DNA of 64,000 bases. Source: Dyadobacter sandarakinus. Lineage in GTDB: Bacteria; Bacteroidota; Bacteroidia; Cytophagales; Spirosomataceae. The position numbers and the translations under genes were made by a program. Below are positions 9,807 to 19,345 of the stretch, in pieces (the stretch's first letter is position 1; the number at the start of each line of letters is the position of its first letter). The stretch spans positions 3,722,001-3,786,000 of the forward strand of contig NZ_CP056775.1 of assembly GCF_016894445.1 (NCBI RefSeq), written 5' to 3'. Under the pieces are notes generated by a model. It saw only the letters and a list, made by a program, of their open reading frames with translations, did not search any database and was not told the origin of the DNA.

Positions 9807-9814
9807 CAAAAATA
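9807..9814 (-). promoter_or_regulatory. possible -7 promoter box immediately before pyrD
   Basis: On the - strand this reads TATTTTTG, which matches the Bacteroidota TAnnTTTG box. It ends five bases before the pyrD ATG. No TTG box at good spacing is visible upstream. It may be chance, or mark a near-leaderless transcript. Confidence 0.3.
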
Positions 9815-9884
9815 GAAGGATTAGCAGGAGCCGGGGGAGCAAGGGGGGATTTTTATTTTAATAACGGAATGCACTTTGATAGAG

Positions 9885-10373
9885 CTAAGACTTCTCGGAA
9901 TCTTGCTGATTTATCTTTTCTATGAGCTCATCAATCATCAGAATATCATTAAGATCCTTCGGCCTGCGTGCCCAGACTTTGAATTCTCTGAGATCATTGA
10001 TATGTACAAAATAAAGTTTGTATCCGATTGAGGACGTAAACTCCCGGGCTCTTGCCATACACTCGTCAAATCCCATGCGAAAATGTACCCTCGTCAAAAT
10101 GTCAATTGGACCTTCCAGCCGGACGATCTGAGGCTCTCTAAAATCGAGATTAGCAATTTCTCTGTAATCGTCGTCTTCATAGTCCAGCGCGCTGAGTGTT
10201 TTGATCAGATTATCTCGATTCTCGTTTGTTGGCTTCACCCAAATGTCGGCATCCTGCGTATAGCGGATGATACCATGCATTGCGAGGGCCAGGCCGCCGA
10301 TCAGCAAGTATTCGAGATTGTTATCCCCGGCAGCTTTTACGAATTTTAGAAACTCGGAATTTTCTAAATCCAT
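9885..10373 (-). CDS. nucleotidyltransferase-fold protein (DUF6036/MNT-like)
   Basis: A 162-residue protein with the minimal nucleotidyltransferase pattern: a helix, then LLIGGLALAMHG (23-34), and TQDADIWV (39-46) with the paired acidic residues expected to bind metal. A later strand contains DILTR. This fits the DUF6036/AbiEii-like branch of the fold. It follows a 66-residue protein with a 10-base overlap. Paired small protein and nucleotidyltransferase genes are often toxin-antitoxin modules, but here the partner is neither HEPN nor AbiEi, so that role is only inferred. An 82-base gap separates it from pyrD, and transcription might continue into that gene. The substrate is unknown. Confidence 0.8.
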   Translation of the reverse strand: MDLENSEFLKFVKAAGDNNLEYLLIGGLALAMHGIIRYTQDADIWVKPTNENRDNLIKTLSALDYEDDDYREIANLDFREPQIVRLEGPIDILTRVHFRMGFDECMARAREFTSSIGYKLYFVHINDLREFKVWARRPKDLNDILMIDELIEKINQQDSEKS

Positions 10374-10564
10374 GAAGGCTTGCTGATTGTAATACGTTTC
10401 TTAATTTGGCTGGATTCTGGTTGTGAGTAGAAAATGGACCTGTGCTGTCGCTTCAATTTCCAAAAAGTGTCCCAACGCTCTTGCAGAGTAGCCTCTGTAT
10501 TGCTGCGAAAGTTTTCTTCTTCCAATTCTTCAAAACTTCTGAAAATTTGAATTCGCTTCTTCAT
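10364..10564 (-). CDS. small charged protein paired with the nucleotidyltransferase
   Basis: A 66-residue, very basic and acidic protein that begins MKKRIQIFRSFEELEEENFR. It has no signal peptide or membrane segment. Its end overlaps the nucleotidyltransferase start by 10 bases, which implies translational coupling and supports it as a real gene. I recall short proteins with an I-x-I-Y/F-x-SFEE start beside nucleotidyltransferases in Bacteroidota, but no function is established. It could be an antitoxin or a partner subunit. A promoter-like box lies 22 bases upstream. Confidence 0.72.
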   Translation of the reverse strand: MKKRIQIFRSFEELEEENFRSNTEATLQERWDTFWKLKRQHRSIFYSQPESSQIKKRITISKPSWI

Positions 10565-10860
10565 ATCTTATAGTCTGTTCCTGAACAAATATAACAAAAG
10601 CTCCATTGCAAAACTCCCTCTGAAGTACGATCTGGGTATAGCCATCGAAACTCCTGTGGCAGTCGGCAGATATAAACTTTCATATTCCCGATCCTTATTT
10701 TTTTATAATTTTATGTAATTATTCAAAGCCGGCTCGCGTTGTCCCTACTTACGGGCACGTTGACGGAAATATTTGATCCAAAATTCATTTTGCTCCGTAT
10801 GTTGTTCAGGCTTAATCGTGTAAACAATCAACTCCTAACAATTTCCTAAAACCTATACCC
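10565..10860. other. divergent intergenic region
   Basis: These 296 bases separate the nucleotidyltransferase pair (-) from the TonB-receptor-like gene (+). Apart from the leftward promoter candidate at 10586-10613 I see an AT-rich stretch at about 10697-10725, but no clear rightward promoter, hairpin or small gene. Confidence 0.5.
10586..10613 (-). promoter_or_regulatory. candidate promoter of the nucleotidyltransferase pair
   Basis: On the - strand a TATATTTG box (10593-10586) fits the Bacteroidota TAnnTTTG consensus and lies 22 bases before the 66-residue gene. A TTTTG at 10613-10609 could serve as the upstream element, but the 15-base spacing is short. Confidence 0.4.
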
Positions 10861-13293
10861 GTGAAAGGCACCTTTTTTCTTAACCTGCTTGCGCTTGTCT
10901 CTGCCATTACCATTGCCCCTGCCTCTTATGCAGCCATTTCTTTTCCCGAAAATATCCCAAATCCAAGGTTTGCCGAAGGAGGGAAACTGGTAGGAAAAGT
11001 AGTGGAAGGCCCTGGTGCTGCGGGCGTCAGCTTTGCTACCGTGGCGCTGCTTGCGGCCAGGGATTCCAGCTTGGCCAGTGGTGCCGTAGCCGATGAAAAC
11101 GGCGTATTTACCATTGCCAATGTTACCCCGGGGAATTACATCATGCGGGTCACCAACATGGGGTACGAAACCCGCTATATGCCCAACATACGCGTAGCTA
11201 CGGAGGCAAACATGACTGACCTCGGCAACATCGTGATCAAGCCTGAGGCGCAGAAGCTCAACGAGGTGACGATCAAAGGAGAAAAGAGCATGATTGTGGA
11301 CGATATCGACAAGAAGATCGTCAACATCGGCAAAGATATGCTGGCTACCAGCAACAATGTAAGCGACCTGCTCGAAAAGGTACCGGCAGTGTCCCTGGAC
11401 GAAAATGGTAACCCGCAGGTACGCGGCAAGGGCAATGTTGTGGTGCTGATCGATGGCAAGCCTTCCAACCTGTACGGCTCCGACCTCCCAACTATTCTGC
11501 AGTCATTTCCCGCCAACCTCATCGAGCGCATTGATGTTATGACCACGCCATCGGCCAAGTACGAGGGGGAAGGCGCGTCGGGGGTTATTGATATTATTAC
11601 AAAAAAGACCAGGATCCGGGGCACCAATGGTGGTATGCGCCTGTCGCTGGGTAACCGAAATAACCATAATGCTTCGGGCAATATCAGCTACCGCGCGGGT
11701 AAGCTGGGCGTGAATGCATCTGTAAGCGGGCAAAACCGCAACATGATCTGGAAAAGAAATCTTACCCGTCAGAACCTGATCTCCGAGAATGCATCTGTAC
11801 TGGAACAAAATGGCACAGGCGGTAATAAAGGAAGAAACCTGTTTGGCAGGGTGGGTGTCAATTATGATTTTAACGAAAAAAATTCACTGGAAGCCGGTGT
11901 AAACTACTCGCGTGACCAGAGCAGCAATCTCAGCAACCTCCTCAACCGAACTAGTGGTTTGCAGGGTATCGTACTGGAAGAATTTACACGCCTCAACAAT
12001 AGCAAAGGATCGGGCGACAACGTGAATTTCAGTCTGGATTTTCGTAAAAAATTTGCAGAAAAGGATCACCAGCTCAACTTCAATTCCAGCTACTCCCTGG
12101 GAGGCTCGGATGGTGAGTCGTACTATAACCAGGAAAGCGTGATCGACAGCCTGCTGCGCAACCAGCAAAATTTCCGCGACAACAAGCGCCACTCCCTCTA
12201 CCTCAATTCAGATTATACCTGGCCTATCACCGACAAGTCGACGCTGGAAGTGGGCTTGCGCTCGCGGATGAGCTCGAATGATAATACCAATGCATTTTAC
12301 GACCTGAACCGGGAAACCGGCAGCTACACGTTCAACCCGAGCATCAGTAATGTTTTCGGCTATAAGGATGCTACCTACACGGGTTTCATGACTTTCTCAC
12401 AAAAAACGGATCTCTGGGGAATGCGTGCGGGACTCCGCGTTACAGACTACAATCAGGACATCAATCAGATCAGCATCAACAAGGCATTCGGCGTACACTT
12501 CCTGACGCTCGTGCCTACCCTGGCACTTACCCGCAAGCTGGGTGAGACCTCGCAGGTAAAGCTCAATTACAGCCGCCGCGTACAGCGCCCGGAAGCCGAC
12601 TGGCTCAATCCATACACGGATGTTTCCGACCCGCGTAACATACAATCAGGTAACCCGAACCTGCGTCCGGAATTTACCCACAAGGCTGAAATGGGCTATT
12701 CCAACTACGAAGCCAATGGTGGCTGGGGCCCGTCCCTGTTTATGGATTACTCCAATAATGCAATCACCCGCATCCGTACCATTGATGAGACGGGCGTATC
12801 ACTTACCCGTTTTGACAATGTGGGCCGGGAGCTTTCCTACGGTTTTGAAACGGATTTCACCCAAAAGTTTTTTGGTGACGTGCTGAAAGTTAACGGCAGC
12901 GGCCGCGTTTACCGCAGTGAGGTAGTATCCACCGTAGCCCAGATCGACAACCGTACATGGAGCTACTCCGGCAACCTGAATGCGTTTGTGACTTTGCCCC
13001 TCGATTTCCGGGCGTCGGCCTATGTAAACTATGAAGGACCACGTGCAATTGCGCAGGGTACGCGTGAAGGGGTGTTTATCGCCAATATGGGAATACGGAA
13101 AGAATTGCTGGAAAAAAAAGCTACAATTTCGTTCAACGTGCAGGACATATTCCTTTCACGTGCATACAAAAGCCAGCTGGCTACCGCTACCTACACCCAA
13201 AATTCACTGTGGCAGCAAACCAACAGACTGGTTAACCTTACTTTTCAGTACAGATTCGGGAAGATATCTGCCGGTGGCGGGGATGATGCATAA
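10861..13293 (+). CDS. TonB-dependent receptor-like outer-membrane beta-barrel protein
   Basis: An 810-residue outer-membrane barrel of the type seen in Bacteroidota with a carboxypeptidase-regulatory-like N-terminal domain. The start is GTG at 10861, chosen because a good signal peptide follows directly and ends near PASYAA (residue 25). Residues about 40-115 form the CarboxypepD_reg-like domain (DENGVFTIANVTPGNYIMRV). Residues about 125-245 are plug-like (LLEKVPAVSLDENG, VLIDGKPSN, ERIDVMTTPSAKYEGEG). The rest is barrel, ending FQYRFGKISAGGGDDA. There is no SusD partner, so it is not a classical SusC, and the ligand is unknown. A terminator begins about 25 bases after the stop. Confidence 0.9.
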   Translation: MKGTFFLNLLALVSAITIAPASYAAISFPENIPNPRFAEGGKLVGKVVEGPGAAGVSFATVALLAARDSSLASGAVADENGVFTIANVTPGNYIMRVTNMGYETRYMPNIRVATEANMTDLGNIVIKPEAQKLNEVTIKGEKSMIVDDIDKKIVNIGKDMLATSNNVSDLLEKVPAVSLDENGNPQVRGKGNVVVLIDGKPSNLYGSDLPTILQSFPANLIERIDVMTTPSAKYEGEGASGVIDIITKKTRIRGTNGGMRLSLGNRNNHNASGNISYRAGKLGVNASVSGQNRNMIWKRNLTRQNLISENASVLEQNGTGGNKGRNLFGRVGVNYDFNEKNSLEAGVNYSRDQSSNLSNLLNRTSGLQGIVLEEFTRLNNSKGSGDNVNFSLDFRKKFAEKDHQLNFNSSYSLGGSDGESYYNQESVIDSLLRNQQNFRDNKRHSLYLNSDYTWPITDKSTLEVGLRSRMSSNDNTNAFYDLNRETGSYTFNPSISNVFGYKDATYTGFMTFSQKTDLWGMRAGLRVTDYNQDINQISINKAFGVHFLTLVPTLALTRKLGETSQVKLNYSRRVQRPEADWLNPYTDVSDPRNIQSGNPNLRPEFTHKAEMGYSNYEANGGWGPSLFMDYSNNAITRIRTIDETGVSLTRFDNVGRELSYGFETDFTQKFFGDVLKVNGSGRVYRSEVVSTVAQIDNRTWSYSGNLNAFVTLPLDFRASAYVNYEGPRAIAQGTREGVFIANMGIRKELLEKKATISFNVQDIFLSRAYKSQLATATYTQNSLWQQTNRLVNLTFQYRFGKISAGGGDDA

Positions 13294-13317
13294 AAGAAGC
13301 TAAAAAGCTTGAAAGAC

Positions 13318-13353
13318 AAAGGGAAGGGTACGACAAGTATCCTTCCCTTTTTT
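13318..13353 (+). terminator. rho-independent terminator after the barrel-protein gene
   Basis: AAAGGGAAGG (13318-13327) pairs with CCTTCCCTTT (13341-13350), and more T residues follow. It sits just after the stop codon of the receptor-like gene. Confidence 0.85.
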
Positions 13354-13575
13354 ATTTCCTCTTTTACAAAGTACCAGAAACCTGCCTCAAAAGCGCCTAT
13401 TCCAACGTATATGGTGAGGCAATTACCCGGGTATGGAATGGTTTTTGCCATAAACACGTCTGGTTGCGTATATACGCCACGATTAAACCTCACACTGCCA
13501 ACCATATCTAATGCAGGAAGAACATCCCGGTTTTTCCGGGCAGTACAAGGTTGTAACATAAAACCCAAATTTGAA

Positions 13576-14289
13576 ATGAAAAAGTGTTTGAAAGCCGTTT
13601 GCGCTATGCTGCTCATCTCAGCAGCTTCCTTTGGACAGAAATTACCTGCTGATAGCATTTTCGCCAGTTTTTACAAGGCTACCGGCGGCAAGGAACTATG
13701 GGAGGGCGTTAAGTCCGTCAATCTCAAACGCAGCTACACAGCTGCATCCGCCGCTCCTTACACGGCCGATATTACGGTCTCCGTGCCTGACAAGTCCATT
13801 TACAAGAACAAAACCATCATGAAGCGCAGCTTCGTATACGCAGTAAAGGGCAACCAGGGCTGGATCAAAGTACCGATCGGCGGTAAAATGGATGTAAAAG
13901 ATCTGAGTTCCGCCGAGCAGCAGAAGATGCGCTTTGAAGTATATGAAGCACTTGTACCTTTTGCAGACTACAAAAACCGCGGACTGATTGCCACCACGGT
14001 CGGTACCGAAACATTGAATGGTACACAGGTCAACAATGTGGAGCTGCAGGGACAGGGTATCCGGTACAACCTGTACTTTGATGCAAAATCCGGCCTGCTG
14101 CTGCGCCAGAAAAATGTACTGGCAGGTGTTGAAACCGTGGCAGACTACTCCAACTATGCAAAGTCTGCGTATGGCATCATGTACCCGGCCAAAATCGTGG
14201 AAACCAACAGTATTGATAAAAAGCCTGTAACCATCCAGTCAACCATGACCGTGAATGAGCAGGTGAGCGCAGCTTTGTTTCAGCGCTAG
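13576..14289 (+). CDS. periplasmic LolA/LolB-like lipoprotein-sorting-fold protein
   Basis: A 237-residue exported protein that resembles the outer-membrane-lipoprotein-sorting proteins common in Bacteroidota. The ATG at 13576 is chosen because a clean signal peptide follows (MKKCLKAVCAMLLISAASFG, cleavage near residue 20-21). Longer in-frame reading from 13309 crosses the preceding terminator and is not credible. The mature part is beta-rich, with YNLYFDAKSGLLLRQKNV and AYGIMYPAKIVE blocks typical of the LolA/LolB half-barrel. It is a second such protein in the window besides LolA (5377-6027), so its role may be more specialised. No conserved catalytic residues are seen. A hairpin terminator follows. 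Confidence 0.82.
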   Translation: MKKCLKAVCAMLLISAASFGQKLPADSIFASFYKATGGKELWEGVKSVNLKRSYTAASAAPYTADITVSVPDKSIYKNKTIMKRSFVYAVKGNQGWIKVPIGGKMDVKDLSSAEQQKMRFEVYEALVPFADYKNRGLIATTVGTETLNGTQVNNVELQGQGIRYNLYFDAKSGLLLRQKNVLAGVETVADYSNYAKSAYGIMYPAKIVETNSIDKKPVTIQSTMTVNEQVSAALFQR

Positions 14290-14310
14290 TATACAGTAAT
14301 TTATTACTTA

Positions 14311-14342
14311 CCGGGCAGTTCAGAGAGCTGCCCGGCTTTTCC
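14311..14342 (+). terminator. rho-independent terminator
   Basis: CCGGGCAG (14311-14318) pairs with CTGCCCGG (14328-14335), followed by CTTTTCC. It separates the LolA/LolB-like gene from tamB 48 bases downstream. Confidence 0.75.
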
Positions 14343-14389
14343 GACAACCTCACAATTATTAACATCTGCTGCTTGCCAAGCAGTATCAA

Positions 14390-17300
14390 ATGCCCGGGAT
14401 GAAGAAAGCACTAAAAGTATTTGCCATTGTTATTCTGACCCTGCTGATACTGGTGGGGGTATTGATATGGGGTATTACCACGCCCTTCGGCCAAAACTTC
14501 CTTACTACCCAGGCCAACAGCTTCCTGCGGAAAAAACTCAAAACCAAGGTCAATATTGAAAAGGTACGCTTCGACATTCCCGACTGGGTACTGCTCGAAG
14601 GCGTCTACTTTGAAGACCAGCACGGCGACACCCTGGTAGCAGGAAAGCGGTTGTACGTGGATCTGGATATGTTTTCACTCATCAAGGGAAATGTGGGTAT
14701 CAACAAGATCGAGGTGGAGGGTGTAGTTGCCAATATCAACAGGGTACTTCCGGACACTACCTTTAATTTCCAGTTTATCGTGGATGCATTTGCCGGAACC
14801 GACACCACGACCGTAGCAGACACTACCACCTCCGATATGGAAATGCGGCTGGACCGGATTTCCCTCAAAAACGTAAGACTCTCATACCGTGATGCGGTAA
14901 TTGGTACCGATGCTGCTGCCAACATTGATTCGGCCGTAGTGAAGTTTGACAAGTTTAATCCTTCCAAATCTCAATACCATCCTACTACAGTGGCGCTGCT
15001 GAACAGCCAGGCTAAGGTGCGGATGTACAATGCATTGAAGGTAGCTGCCGCAGCACCTCCTCCCGAGCCTGAAACTTCCGATTCACTCGACCTGAAACTG
15101 GGCGATATAGATATTCAGGGCTTCAAATGGGAATTTACAGACGAAACTTCGGGATTGAAAAATGGCATTACAGTAGGCAAACTGGCCGGACATATCAATC
15201 AGTTGTTCATGGAAAGCCAGCAGGTGGATGTAAAAAACCTGGCGCTTGAAAACATGCAGCTGTATGCCGAGTTTGCAAAAAAAGCAAAAGAAGGCCCTAA
15301 AGAAGCCATTAAAGACACGGTCGCTGCTGCTGCCACGGATCCGGGATGGCATGTTAAGGTGGGCGACATCAGGCTGGTTAACAACGATATCCGTTACGAC
15401 GATTTTAACAGTCCGGCTCTGCCCAAAGGGATGGACTTCGCGCATTTAAATATCAAAGACCTCAACATTGCTTTACAGAATTTCCTTTTTTCTCCTGAAA
15501 ACATTGCAGGAGCACTTACTTCGGGTTCTTTCAGTGAGAAAAGCGGCTTTAAGCTGGAAGAATTTCATACCAATTTTGCCTATGGTGAAAAAGAAACCTA
15601 CCTGCGTAACCTGCTGGTACGTACGCCCGGCACTACCCTGCGCGACGAGCTGAGCCTCCGCTACAACAGCCTCGACGACCTGACCAAAAACATAGCAAAA
15701 GTTAAACTTAAACTCAGACTGACGGACAGCCGGGTTGCATTTGCAGATGTACTGCTGCTGGCACCCGACCTGGCCAAGACTCCGCCTTTCGACACGGAAC
15801 CCAATGGAGTATTGAAAGGCTCGGGAACCATCACAGGATCGGTAGACGACATGCTGATCCAGAATGCGCGTTTCAGTATGCTCAGCGGAACGATACTGGC
15901 TGCCAGTGGCCGCGTACAAGGCCTGCCCGACCCCAATAAGCTGAACATGGACCTGACCATCAACGAAATTTCGTCTACCAAAAGGGACCTGATGAAAATG
16001 TTGCCGGACAGCGCCGTACCTGCCTCCATTGAGCTGCCCGAAAACCTTAAAATTACAGGCAAGGTCAAAGGGTCCATGGAAAACGTGACACTGACCACTA
16101 CGATTAATACTTCATTCGGAACCGGAACATTCTCGGGTACTCTCAAAAACATTACAGACAGCCTTCGGGCGCAGTACAATGGTACGCTGGCCTTCAATGA
16201 TTTTGACCTGGGTAAACTGACGAAGCAGTCGCCTGCTGAAATGGGTAAACTGACATTGCGTACAGACCTGCAGGGTGTAGGCTATGCGCCTTCCTCTATG
16301 AAGGCCCGCCTGGATGGTACCATCGCCAGTGCTGATATCAAAGGCTATGTGTACAACAACCTGCGCCTAAAAGGGGATGTAGATCACGGAAATGCCAACA
16401 TCAGCGCAGATATTGCAGATCAGAACATTGACCTCAACCTCACTGCCCAGGCTGACCTGTCCAAAGAATTCCCATCGGTAAAGGCGAATGTTTCCATCGA
16501 TAACCTGGACCTGAATGCATTGAAGCTTTACCAGGACTCTTTGCAGATCAAGGGGAACATTGCGGTGGACATGCCTTCCACAAATCCTGCGAATCCGCTG
16601 GGTACCGTCACGGTAAACGGTTTGCGTATTACGCATCACCGCCGGCCCATGGACATTCCGGATATGACCGTGGCACTTACGGACTCAAACAATCTCAAAC
16701 AAGCTACCATCAATGCGCCTTTCCTGAAAGCCAGAATGGAAGGCAACTACGTGTATACCGAGCTGGGCGACGCTGTGCTCACCGAGGTAGGCAAGCACTT
16801 TAAGTCTCCCGCGCTGACCTATAAAGAAGTTACGAAGCCTGTCAACTTTACCTTTGACGCTACGCTCACCAACCATCCGCTGATCCAGACGTTCGTTCCG
16901 CAGCTTCGCGAGCTGAATCCGGTAACACTGCACGCCGAAATGGACAACCAAAAGGATTCGTCTATTGTGGCAAAGCTGACGGTACCCGTGGTGGATTTTG
17001 ACAGCATCCGTACGGAGCGGGTACTTGTCGACTTCAGTAATGTGGAAGACAATGTTTCATTAAATGCGTTTGTGGGTTCCGTGAATACCGGCGGCTTTGT
17101 GGTGCAGAATGCTTCCTTACAAAGCAAAATGGTGGACAACAATGTGAAGTTTGACTTTGTAGTCAGAGATTCCGTGAACACCGACCGCCATGCCATAAAA
17201 GCGCAGCTGGCAATGCTTGGTAATAGATACCGCCTGAACCTGCGTGAGGGATTGCTGCTCGATTACCGCCAGTGGGAAACAGATACTGCGGGGTACATCA

Positions 17301-19345
17301 GCTATGCGCCCGACAGTTTGTATATCAAAGATTTTGTAATCAAAAGCCGCGAACAGTCGCTTACTGTCAACTCCACCAGCGAGGCACCGAACAGTCCTCT
17401 GGATATAGCCCTGGCCAATATCAACATCAGTGAAATGGCGGCGATCGCGATCCAGGACTCGACCATGGCTTCGGGTACCCTGAATGGAAAAATCCTGCTA
17501 AGTAACTACATGGTTGCGCCTGTTTATACCGGCGAACTTACCATTGACAGTCTTGCGCTTACCCAGATTCCGGTTGGAAATCTTTCATTGAAATCCACTA
17601 ACGAAACTGAAAACCTCATCAGAGTGGATATGGCACTCGTGAGTGGCGTGAATGAAGTAAATGTGGACGGCAGCTACAACCTAAAATCCGACTCGCCTAT
17701 GGATTTCACCCTTGACCTGAAAAAGCTCAGCGGCAAAACCGTGGAGGCATTCAGTATGGGGCAACTGCAACGGGCAGAAGGCAACCTGACCGGCCAGGTG
17801 GCCATTACCGGATCCACTACCAGTCCGCGGCTAAATGGTGCCATCAACTTTGACGGCGTGGCATTCAATGCAACCCAGCTGGGCTCGCGGTATTCACTGG
17901 CCAACCAGAAAATACAGTTTAACGACCAGAACATTGTTTTCAACAACTTCGTCATCGCCGATTCGCTGAACCAGCAAATGAAAATCGACGGTAATGTAAA
18001 CATCGCGCAGATTCCCGATGTAGGCTATAACCTGACCATCAATGCAAAGAACTTCAATGTACTTAACTCAACCCAGAAACAGAATGAGCTGTTTTTCGGG
18101 AAAGCGAATATTGATGCCAACATTTCTGTAAAAGGACAGGGTGCCAACTCCGTGGTCAATGGAAATCTGAAAGTGGATCCAGGCAGCAACATTACCGTCG
18201 TGCTGCCTAACGATGCTACAGAAGCCGGCGATGCTTCCAAAGGCATCATCGAGTTTGTGGACATGAGCGACTCTACCCGCCTCGTGAAAATGGATACCAT
18301 CGCCACTCCGCAGGGCATCAACATGGGTTTTGCCTCTGAGATCTCGATGGATATCTCTGTGGACGACCAGTCTGAATTCAAGGTAGTGATTGATGAGCTG
18401 AACGGGGACAACATCCGCCTGAAAGGAAATGCGCAGCTCAATACAGGGATCGCGCCCAATGGTCAGCTCTTCCTGCTGGGCTCCTACGACCTGACGGAAG
18501 GTTCCTACGACCTCACCCTGCAAATCCTGAAACGTCAGTTTGAAATCCTGAAAGGCAGTAACCTGATCTGGACAGGTGACCCGATGAAGGCAGATCTGAA
18601 CCTTACTGCGGGCTATACCGTAGAGGTAGACCCGGGTTCGATTGCGTCCAAATTCCAGGGAGCAAGCAAAGTACCGATTCAGGTTCAGGTGATTATCACA
18701 GGCAACCTGACTACTCCCAATATTACATTCAACATTGTACCGGGATCAGGCATTGACGAGCAGGTAAAAAGCGACATTACGGCGCAGACATTCTGGTCGG
18801 ATATGCAGAACAATCCTTCCGAGATGAACAAGCAGGCATTTGCATTGCTGATCACCGGTAAGTTTATCACAGATCAATCCTCGTCGGGCGGGTTTGACCT
18901 GGGTGCCAGCGCAGAAGCCGTAGCCCGCCAGAGTGTGAGCCAGCTGCTGACTGACCAGCTCAACAATCTTGCATCTGACCTCATTAAAGGCGTTGACCTC
19001 AACATTGGCCTTAACTCCACCGCTGACCAGACTACCGGCGCCCGCACCGACCTGAATGTAGGTCTCAGCAAAGCATTCCTGAACGACAGGCTGAAAATAT
19101 CAGTAGGTAAAAACTTTGAGATCGAAAACCAGGGCAACACGCCAAGTTCTACGGAAGTGGTAGACAACATTGCACTCGACTACTCGATCACGCCTGACGG
19201 CAGGTACCTGTTCCGCGGTTACCGCAAAAACCAGTACCAGTCCATTCTTGAAGGTTTTATCATTGAAACCGGTGTCAGCTTTATCATCACTGCGGACTAC
19301 GACCTGTTCCGTGAAATTTTCCAAAAAAGAAGAAATGAAGAATAG
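14390..19345 (+). CDS. tamB: translocation and assembly module protein TamB
   Basis: TamB is a very long periplasm-spanning beta-groove protein that works with an outer-membrane TamA-type barrel in envelope assembly or phospholipid transport. The 1651-residue product has one N-terminal membrane anchor (residues about 8-28) with a basic start. An AsmA-like N-terminal region follows, then more than a thousand residues of repetitive amphipathic strands. The conserved C-terminal DUF490 domain spans about 1250-1640, with blocks such as LLGSYDLTEGSYDL and NPSEMNKQAFALLITGK. The ATG at 14399 (MKKALKVF) is an equally good start. The tamL gene overlaps its end by 11 bases, so the two are made together. 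Confidence 0.93.
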   Translation: MPGMKKALKVFAIVILTLLILVGVLIWGITTPFGQNFLTTQANSFLRKKLKTKVNIEKVRFDIPDWVLLEGVYFEDQHGDTLVAGKRLYVDLDMFSLIKGNVGINKIEVEGVVANINRVLPDTTFNFQFIVDAFAGTDTTTVADTTTSDMEMRLDRISLKNVRLSYRDAVIGTDAAANIDSAVVKFDKFNPSKSQYHPTTVALLNSQAKVRMYNALKVAAAAPPPEPETSDSLDLKLGDIDIQGFKWEFTDETSGLKNGITVGKLAGHINQLFMESQQVDVKNLALENMQLYAEFAKKAKEGPKEAIKDTVAAAATDPGWHVKVGDIRLVNNDIRYDDFNSPALPKGMDFAHLNIKDLNIALQNFLFSPENIAGALTSGSFSEKSGFKLEEFHTNFAYGEKETYLRNLLVRTPGTTLRDELSLRYNSLDDLTKNIAKVKLKLRLTDSRVAFADVLLLAPDLAKTPPFDTEPNGVLKGSGTITGSVDDMLIQNARFSMLSGTILAASGRVQGLPDPNKLNMDLTINEISSTKRDLMKMLPDSAVPASIELPENLKITGKVKGSMENVTLTTTINTSFGTGTFSGTLKNITDSLRAQYNGTLAFNDFDLGKLTKQSPAEMGKLTLRTDLQGVGYAPSSMKARLDGTIASADIKGYVYNNLRLKGDVDHGNANISADIADQNIDLNLTAQADLSKEFPSVKANVSIDNLDLNALKLYQDSLQIKGNIAVDMPSTNPANPLGTVTVNGLRITHHRRPMDIPDMTVALTDSNNLKQATINAPFLKARMEGNYVYTELGDAVLTEVGKHFKSPALTYKEVTKPVNFTFDATLTNHPLIQTFVPQLRELNPVTLHAEMDNQKDSSIVAKLTVPVVDFDSIRTERVLVDFSNVEDNVSLNAFVGSVNTGGFVVQNASLQSKMVDNNVKFDFVVRDSVNTDRHAIKAQLAMLGNRYRLNLREGLLLDYRQWETDTAGYISYAPDSLYIKDFVIKSREQSLTVNSTSEAPNSPLDIALANINISEMAAIAIQDSTMASGTLNGKILLSNYMVAPVYTGELTIDSLALTQIPVGNLSLKSTNETENLIRVDMALVSGVNEVNVDGSYNLKSDSPMDFTLDLKKLSGKTVEAFSMGQLQRAEGNLTGQVAITGSTTSPRLNGAINFDGVAFNATQLGSRYSLANQKIQFNDQNIVFNNFVIADSLNQQMKIDGNVNIAQIPDVGYNLTINAKNFNVLNSTQKQNELFFGKANIDANISVKGQGANSVVNGNLKVDPGSNITVVLPNDATEAGDASKGIIEFVDMSDSTRLVKMDTIATPQGINMGFASEISMDISVDDQSEFKVVIDELNGDNIRLKGNAQLNTGIAPNGQLFLLGSYDLTEGSYDLTLQILKRQFEILKGSNLIWTGDPMKADLNLTAGYTVEVDPGSIASKFQGASKVPIQVQVIITGNLTTPNITFNIVPGSGIDEQVKSDITAQTFWSDMQNNPSEMNKQAFALLITGKFITDQSSSGGFDLGASAEAVARQSVSQLLTDQLNNLASDLIKGVDLNIGLNSTADQTTGARTDLNVGLSKAFLNDRLKISVGKNFEIENQGNTPSSTEVVDNIALDYSITPDGRYLFRGYRKNQYQSILEGFIIETGVSFIITADYDLFREIFQKRRNEE

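Noticed and set aside
13245..13658. 137-codon - strand frame over the 3' end of the barrel-protein gene and the next gene's signal peptide
   Set aside because: It crosses a terminator and two real gene ends and has no signal or domain.
19170..19334. N-terminal extension of tamL inside tamB
   Set aside because: It would bury the lipoprotein signal and overlap tamB by 176 bases; the ATG at 19335 gives a clean lipobox.
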